A DNA stretch of 64,000 nt from Flavobacteriales bacterium (GTDB taxonomy: Bacteria > Bacteroidota > Bacteroidia > Flavobacteriales_F > PHOS-HE28), in the NCBI GenBank assembly GCA_016721005.1, contig JADKJM010000003.1:62001-126000 (forward strand), written 5' to 3'. Positions 60,111-64,000 of this stretch are shown piece by piece. The stretch's first letter is position 1, and each line of letters opens with the position of its first letter. The notes beneath the pieces are model-generated. The model was not told the DNA's origin and did not search any database. It was given only the letters and a program-made list of their open reading frames with translations. Position numbers and translations under genes: made by a program.

Positions 60111-60194
60111 GTCGGGGGCAAAGAAAGGGTGAGCGCAATGGGGATGCTAGAACAAGACAAGTGGTCGCTCTTGGATCCCGGAACCGATCGCGGA

Positions 60195-60881
60195 TCAGTC
60201 CGCAAGGCGTGGTGCCATTTGTTGAACCGTGTAGTACACGCTCATCAGCCCACCCAGCAGCGTAGCAGGCCCTGTCATGTACGTGTCGTCCAGCGTGTTC
60301 AACTCCACGTTCGCATAGGGAACCAGCCCCAACAGGAAACGCTCGCCGACCTTGTAGTTGATCGCTGCTTCGACGTGGATCATGAACTGCGGTTCGTCGA
60401 TGTTCAACGGGTGGAATGTTGTTCGACGTTCCGAGCCATCCTCGAACACACTCCGTTCTCGTGTGTTCAACAGGACATCCAAGTGGAGTCCAGCGCTCGG
60501 CACGAATTCGAACTTGCCCACACCGATCCTGTAGCCCAATTGAAGCGGGATGCGCAAGGCACTTGCGGTCACCGTGGTCTCATTCGGGATGAAGGGATCA
60601 TACAGGTGCAGCGGCCGATAGTTGAATGTCACGTGGTAGCGCGTGGTGGTGTGCAACACCCCGGTACCGAACACCCAATGCTTGCCCAGGTCGGCACGTA
60701 GCAGGAGCCCGCCGCCGTACCGCGCACTATTCGCAAGTTCCGCATCCGGGTTATAGCGGTCGGCCTCGTACATGTACGGGCAGTTCTCCACCGAAGCACC
60801 CACGCCCAACCGGAGTCCACTCTCCTGCGCGTGCATGACCAAGCATGTGGGAAGCGCAGCAAGCGCGAGCAGGGATCGCAT
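60195..60881 (-). CDS. Outer-membrane beta-barrel-like protein
   Basis: 228 residues from ATG 60881 (signal peptide MRSLLALAALPTCLVM, cleavage near HAQ). Strand-rich with alternating hydrophobics (GGGLLLRADLGKHWVFGTGVLHTT, LRIPLQLGYRIGVGKFEFVPSAGLHLDV, MIHVEAAINYKVGERFLLGLVPYANVEL). Looks like a porin family/PorT-like barrel of Bacteroidota; no exact family. It lies 60 bases downstream of the T9SS gene in the same direction. Confidence 0.68.
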   Translation of the reverse strand: MRSLLALAALPTCLVMHAQESGLRLGVGASVENCPYMYEADRYNPDAELANSARYGGGLLLRADLGKHWVFGTGVLHTTTRYHVTFNYRPLHLYDPFIPNETTVTASALRIPLQLGYRIGVGKFEFVPSAGLHLDVLLNTRERSVFEDGSERRTTFHPLNIDEPQFMIHVEAAINYKVGERFLLGLVPYANVELNTLDDTYMTGPATLLGGLMSVYYTVQQMAPRLAD

Positions 60882-60941
60882 GGTGCTGGTTCCCGGGTTC
60901 GTGTCAAGGGCCGGTGGCGACAAGCACCTACCGGTACACGA

Positions 60942-62279
60942 CTACTGTTTTACAACCACCGTTCTGTACCGCTCGCCTTCCGTCCGGAGTTCCAGCAGGT
61001 AGGTCCCTTGCACGAGACCGCCCAGGTCAATGGTCAACCGTTCGGATCCGGAGGTGCGTACAGCAGGCACGATCACTTGCTTGCCGGTCACATCCGTGAT
61101 GATCACGGTGGAAGTGCCGCTCACTGTGGGCAACTGCACCGTGACCAGATCGGTTGCGGGGTTCGGGAAAACGTGGAGAATATCCTTTTCCGCAACACCG
61201 ACGAAAGTCATCAACTGGCAGAACCGGACCGTGGGGGCCACCGTGCCCACGTTGTAGTCCACTACCGGGAAGCCCAACTGCAACGGGGTCAGGTCGCAGA
61301 ACTGGAATGTACCGGTCATGCTCCCGGCATTGACCGATGAATCCTGGACGCTCCAGTACCCCGTGGTATCCCCGGTCACCAGGTCGAAATTGTACCAACT
61401 ATCCCCTATGGTCACCGTCCCATCGTTCGTGAAGATGGCCGTAGGCGAAGGTGGTACGGGCAGCGGCGCATTCAGGAAGCTCACCGCCAGGGTCACCGTC
61501 CCGTCCGGGTGGTTGAAGAAGTCCTCGGCATTGGTCATGCTGCCCATGCCCGTGAGGGATCCGTGGTTGTGGAAGACCCCCGCGAGATTGATCATGTCAT
61601 TGAACAGGACCAACCCATGATTGGTGTAGGTGCCCGCATTGGTGAAGGCCACATGGTCCATGGTGCCGTCGTTCGTCAACTCACCCGCGTTGTACAGGCT
61701 ATCGGCTTCAATGAACGCCGATGGCCCGTTGGTCAGGGTGCCCGCGTTGTACAAGCTGTCCACCCCGGTCACGGTGCCGGTGCCTTGGTTGGTGAAGGTC
61801 TGCCCGGTGTAGATCACGGCATGCACCAGGTCTCCACTGTTGGTGTAGTCCCCCATGTTGAACAGCGTGTCGGTACCGCTGATCGTGCCGGTGTTCATGA
61901 AGGTGGCCTCGTTGGAATAGGCCCTGATCTGCGCGGTCCCTTGGTTCGTGAACGTGCCTCCTTGCACCGCCATGCGGTCCATGCCGAAGGTTCCGCTGTT
62001 GGAAAAGATGCCCCCGGTCATGAGCATGCTACGCGGCACGGCGTCCTGCACCAGCGCGCCCGGAGCATTGATCGTGATCGACCCGGAAACAAGGCCCAGG
62101 TTGTTGTTCAAGGTTACCTGGTGGTTGATGGTGATGTTCATGGTCTGGTTCGGGATGCAGAAGCAATCCCAAGTGGTAGGCATGTAGTACAGGCCATTGG
62201 CCACACTGGCAATGTTCTGCGCCCACGAGGCAACGCTGCACAGCAGCACCAGCGTGATAGCGGTAATGGATCTCTTCAT
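60942..62279 (-). CDS. T9SS-sorted protein with N-T-G-rich solenoid-like repeats
   Basis: 445 residues (MKRSITAITLVLLCSVASWAQ signal peptide). The central ~100-300 consists of short repeats of type FTNQGT, NAGTLTNGP, NAGELTNDGT, FTNAGTYTNHG, typical of a beta-solenoid adhesin stalk. The C-terminus is a T9SS type A domain (HVFPNPATDLVTV, DVTGKQVIV, GTYLLELRTEG). GATCTTTG at 62312-62319 on the minus strand is a 7 of 8 promoter box. Function: adhesion inferred. Confidence 0.82.
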   Translation of the reverse strand: MKRSITAITLVLLCSVASWAQNIASVANGLYYMPTTWDCFCIPNQTMNITINHQVTLNNNLGLVSGSITINAPGALVQDAVPRSMLMTGGIFSNSGTFGMDRMAVQGGTFTNQGTAQIRAYSNEATFMNTGTISGTDTLFNMGDYTNSGDLVHAVIYTGQTFTNQGTGTVTGVDSLYNAGTLTNGPSAFIEADSLYNAGELTNDGTMDHVAFTNAGTYTNHGLVLFNDMINLAGVFHNHGSLTGMGSMTNAEDFFNHPDGTVTLAVSFLNAPLPVPPSPTAIFTNDGTVTIGDSWYNFDLVTGDTTGYWSVQDSSVNAGSMTGTFQFCDLTPLQLGFPVVDYNVGTVAPTVRFCQLMTFVGVAEKDILHVFPNPATDLVTVQLPTVSGTSTVIITDVTGKQVIVPAVRTSGSERLTIDLGGLVQGTYLLELRTEGERYRTVVVKQ

Positions 62280-62336
62280 TTCGTGTCCGGGGTTGAATGG
62301 TTGCGGTGCTTCAAAGATCGTTACACGCCGCCGTCA

Positions 62337-62651
62337 TTCAATATGATGCCGTCGCCGTTCAACTTGATGACGCCGCCGTTCAGCTTGATGACCTCGCCGT
62401 TCGGCTTGATGACGCCTCCATTCAATGTGATGAAGCCATCGTGCAGCTTGATGACCTCGCCGTTCAGCTTGATGACGTCGCCGTTCAGCTTGATTCCGCC
62501 GTCGTTCGACTTGATGACGCCGCCGTTCAGCGTGATGCCGTCGCCGTTCAACTTGATGACGCCGTCGTTCAACTTGACGCCGCCCTTGTTCGACTTGATG
62601 CCGTCGCCGTTCGATTCGATGCCGCCGTCGTTCAACTGGACGCCGCCCTTG
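62337..62651. repeat. 21-bp tandem array B (15 units)
   Basis: Fifteen perfect-length units with consensus TTCAACTTGATGACGCCGCCG and up to eight differences per unit. Frames are open on both strands: on the minus strand a 125-codon frame (62321-62698) gives heptapeptides like GVIKLNG; on the plus strand VAVQLDD heptads. No unique spacers, so not CRISPR. It lies 222 bases upstream of the FN3-like gene at 62874, in the same relative place as array A to its FN3-like gene. Confidence 0.88.
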
Positions 62652-62873
62652 TTCCACTTCGCAACGGACCCGTAGCACGGTACGCCGAATGCGTACACTC
62701 CATGCCGATCGTGTCCTTCGGGAACCCGCGGTCCACAAGGCTTTTCGTCGCCCCGTGAGGTGATATCCCCGGGGGGGCCGGGGAAAAGAATTCCGGGCCT
62801 TCATCCAATATCCGGGTGGGATCCAACGCTATTGCATCATCACCAACATCGGGCATACACGCCCCTGAACACC
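62652..62873. other. Spacer between array B and the FN3-like gene
   Basis: No supported gene. A G7 run and CCCCGG-rich stretch occur at 62766-62785. No clear TAnnTTTG box close to the FN3-like start. Confidence 0.5.
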
Positions 62874-63506
62874 ATGGCAACCATCCTCTATTTCGTCAAA
62901 CTGGCGCTCGCCCGCCTCACCCCCGCGCAACTCATCGAGCGTGCCCGGGCCATTGTACTGGCCATGACGGCCAACATCAACTTCACCACGCCCAACCCGG
63001 CGCTGCCCGCCGTAACGGCCGCCACCGATGCGCTGGAATTGGCGGATGCCGCTGTGCTCAACAACGGCGGGCGGCAGGACTACCTGGCCCGCAACCAGCG
63101 CATGCGTGAACTGCGCGACCTGCTCACGTTGCTTGGGGCCTATGTGCAAGTGACCAGCGGCGGCGATCCGGAGAAGATCCTGAGCGCCGGTATGCAAACG
63201 CGTGCGTCGGCTTCGCCCGTCGGCCTGCTGCCTGCGCCGGGTAACCTGCGTGCGCTCACCAGTTCCTTGTCCGGTGTGATCGACCTGCGCTGGGACCGCG
63301 TGAAGGGCCGCTTGGTGTACGAGGCCATCATCGGCGAAGGCGACCCGCAGCTGCCCGAGAACTGGAAGCCTCTGGTGGTGCTGGGCCGCAACAGCTACAA
63401 GGCCACGGGCCTCAAGAGCGGCATGACCTACTACTTCATGGTACGCGCCATCGGTGCCGCTGGCCCCGGCCCGTTCAGCGACCCCGCCACCGAGAAACCG
63501 AAGTAG
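62874..63506 (+). CDS. FN3-domain small protein with helical N-domain, paralogue of 37824-38451
   Basis: 210 residues from ATG 62874, no signal peptide. The helical N-domain (~1-115) has LTPAQLIERARAIVLAMTANINF, FTTPNPALPAVTAATDALE and LRDLLTLLGAYVQVTSGGDPEKILSAGM. The FN3 domain (~125-208) has LPAPGNLRALTSSLSGVIDLRWDRVKG, YKATGLKSGMTYYFMVRAIGAAGPGPFSDPA. The family is found in many Bacteroidota; function unknown. It follows array B and precedes a small LuxR-type HTH gene. Confidence 0.85.
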   Translation: MATILYFVKLALARLTPAQLIERARAIVLAMTANINFTTPNPALPAVTAATDALELADAAVLNNGGRQDYLARNQRMRELRDLLTLLGAYVQVTSGGDPEKILSAGMQTRASASPVGLLPAPGNLRALTSSLSGVIDLRWDRVKGRLVYEAIIGEGDPQLPENWKPLVVLGRNSYKATGLKSGMTYYFMVRAIGAAGPGPFSDPATEKPK

Positions 63507-63518
63507 CCGAAGAACCCC

Positions 63519-63557
63519 GGAACGGTGCCGCTGCCACGAACGGTCCGGCACCGTTCC
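63519..63557 (+). terminator. Hairpin after the FN3-like gene
   Basis: GGAACGGTGCCG (63519-63530) pairs perfectly with 63546-63557; the loop is 15 bases. Terminator-like, without a strong U-run. Confidence 0.5.
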
Positions 63558-63621
63558 ACATTTCGGACCCGCCGCACACAATGATCCAACACATTCCGCG
63601 TATTCCACAAAAGCACGACCC

Positions 63622-63960
63622 ATGGCCACTGCCCCACAACCCCATCCGCAACTCCTGCGCCTGTTGCAACGCCTGCTCCGTGAGAGCGCGCGCCTCCATG
63701 ACCTGATCGAAACGATACACCGCGCGCTCCAGCCATCGCCGGACACCGCATCGCCGGATACGGTACCCGAGCTCACCCCCACGGAAGAGCGCGTACTCCT
63801 TGCCATTGTGAACAGCAACGACAAATTCTCCGCGATCTGGTCCGACCTGCGCATGGGCAAGCGCACCTTCGAGGGGCACTTGAACAACCTGTACGAGAAG
63901 TTCGGTGTGCGCAAGCGGTCATCGTTGGTGCGTGAAGCGGTGAGGAGGGGAGCGGTGTGA
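63622..63960 (+). CDS. Small LuxR-type HTH protein
   Basis: 112 residues from ATG 63622. A helical segment (LLRLLQRLLRESARLHDLIETIHRAL) is followed by a LuxR/GerE HTH (LTPTEERVLLAIVNSNDKFSAIWSDLRMGKRTFEGHLNNLYEKFGVRKRSSLVREA). It has no receiver domain. It could be a DNA-binding regulator of the neighbouring genes or a partner-controlled one. Upstream in-frame ATG codons lie in the terminator hairpin and are not used here. Last gene of the window; 63961-64000 holds nothing recognisable. Confidence 0.75.
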   Translation: MATAPQPHPQLLRLLQRLLRESARLHDLIETIHRALQPSPDTASPDTVPELTPTEERVLLAIVNSNDKFSAIWSDLRMGKRTFEGHLNNLYEKFGVRKRSSLVREAVRRGAV

Positions 63961-64000
63961 GGGGGGGTGAGCACGTTTCCGATCGGTATGCACTAATTGG

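Noticed and set aside
61509..62675. 388-codon plus-strand frame running into array B
   Set aside because: Its first two thirds are antisense to the T9SS gene at 60942-62279 and the rest is array; not a fusion gene.

Overview
The window looks like one chromosomal segment of a G+C-rich member of the Bacteroidota, most likely order Flavobacteriales. The evidence is the density of large secreted proteins with C-terminal type IX secretion (T9SS) sorting domains, SprB-like and DUF1573 proteins, a bacillithiol-type BshB1 deacetylase, a long six-S1-domain ribosomal protein S1 with a Bacteroidota-style acidic tail, and promoter-like TAnnTTTG boxes close to start codons. There is no sign of a plasmid or a prophage.

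Layout. 1-13.2 kb (minus strand): four very large exported proteins built from the same repeat modules. Three of them are each preceded by a small secreted protein, giving three tandem small+large cassettes; one large gene is split by a one-base indel and the leftmost (with CUB domains) runs off the window. 13.3-18.9 kb: aminotransferase, a tandem pair of DUF1573 proteins, a LytS-type histidine kinase, then an ACP-phosphodiesterase-like hydrolase coupled to an MltF-like lytic transglycosylase. 19-31.2 kb: a T9SS-exported deiminase with the architecture of Porphyromonas PPAD, another T9SS adhesin, an outer-membrane barrel, nitroreductase, glutathione peroxidase coupled to bshB1, and a three-gene glycan cluster (GT4, GINT1-like protein, flippase). 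31.2-36.9 kb: tRNA-His, CDF transporter divergent from a frameshifted nhaD, DinB-like protein, hairpin repeats, tRNA-Ser and rpsA.

36.9-44.6 kb: a 21-bp tandem array, a frameshifted FN3-like gene, then a coupled three-gene operon (SprB-like protein whose start carries a C8 tract, a GH-like enzyme with T9SS tail, a beta-propeller-like T9SS protein). 44.6-47.2 kb: two nested IS3-family elements, the inner one intact with a 3-bp target duplication inside the outer transposase gene. 47.2-54.9 kb: pyrR-pyrB, STAS protein, T9SS protein, RNase Z, a LuxR-type response regulator behind a perfect palindrome, BadF-type kinase and a membrane patatin. 55-60.1 kb: histidine degradation genes hutI and ftcD with a CPBP protease between them, bracketed by two copies of a long palindromic element, and a methyltransferase. 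60.2-64 kb: outer-membrane protein, T9SS protein, a second 21-bp array followed by the intact FN3-like paralogue and a small LuxR-type HTH protein.

The most unusual signals are: the two unlinked loci that pair a 21-bp tandem array with the same FN3-like gene family; the three small+large secreted cassettes; the C8 tract that puts a surface-protein signal peptide out of frame; the PPAD-like exported deiminase; and the short palindrome inserted in frame in hutI. Four single-base indels (G6 tract near 5.16 kb, T3 near 33.02 kb, near 38.10 kb, C8 near 38.61 kb) break otherwise good genes; whether these are biology or uncorrected read errors cannot be decided from the sequence alone.
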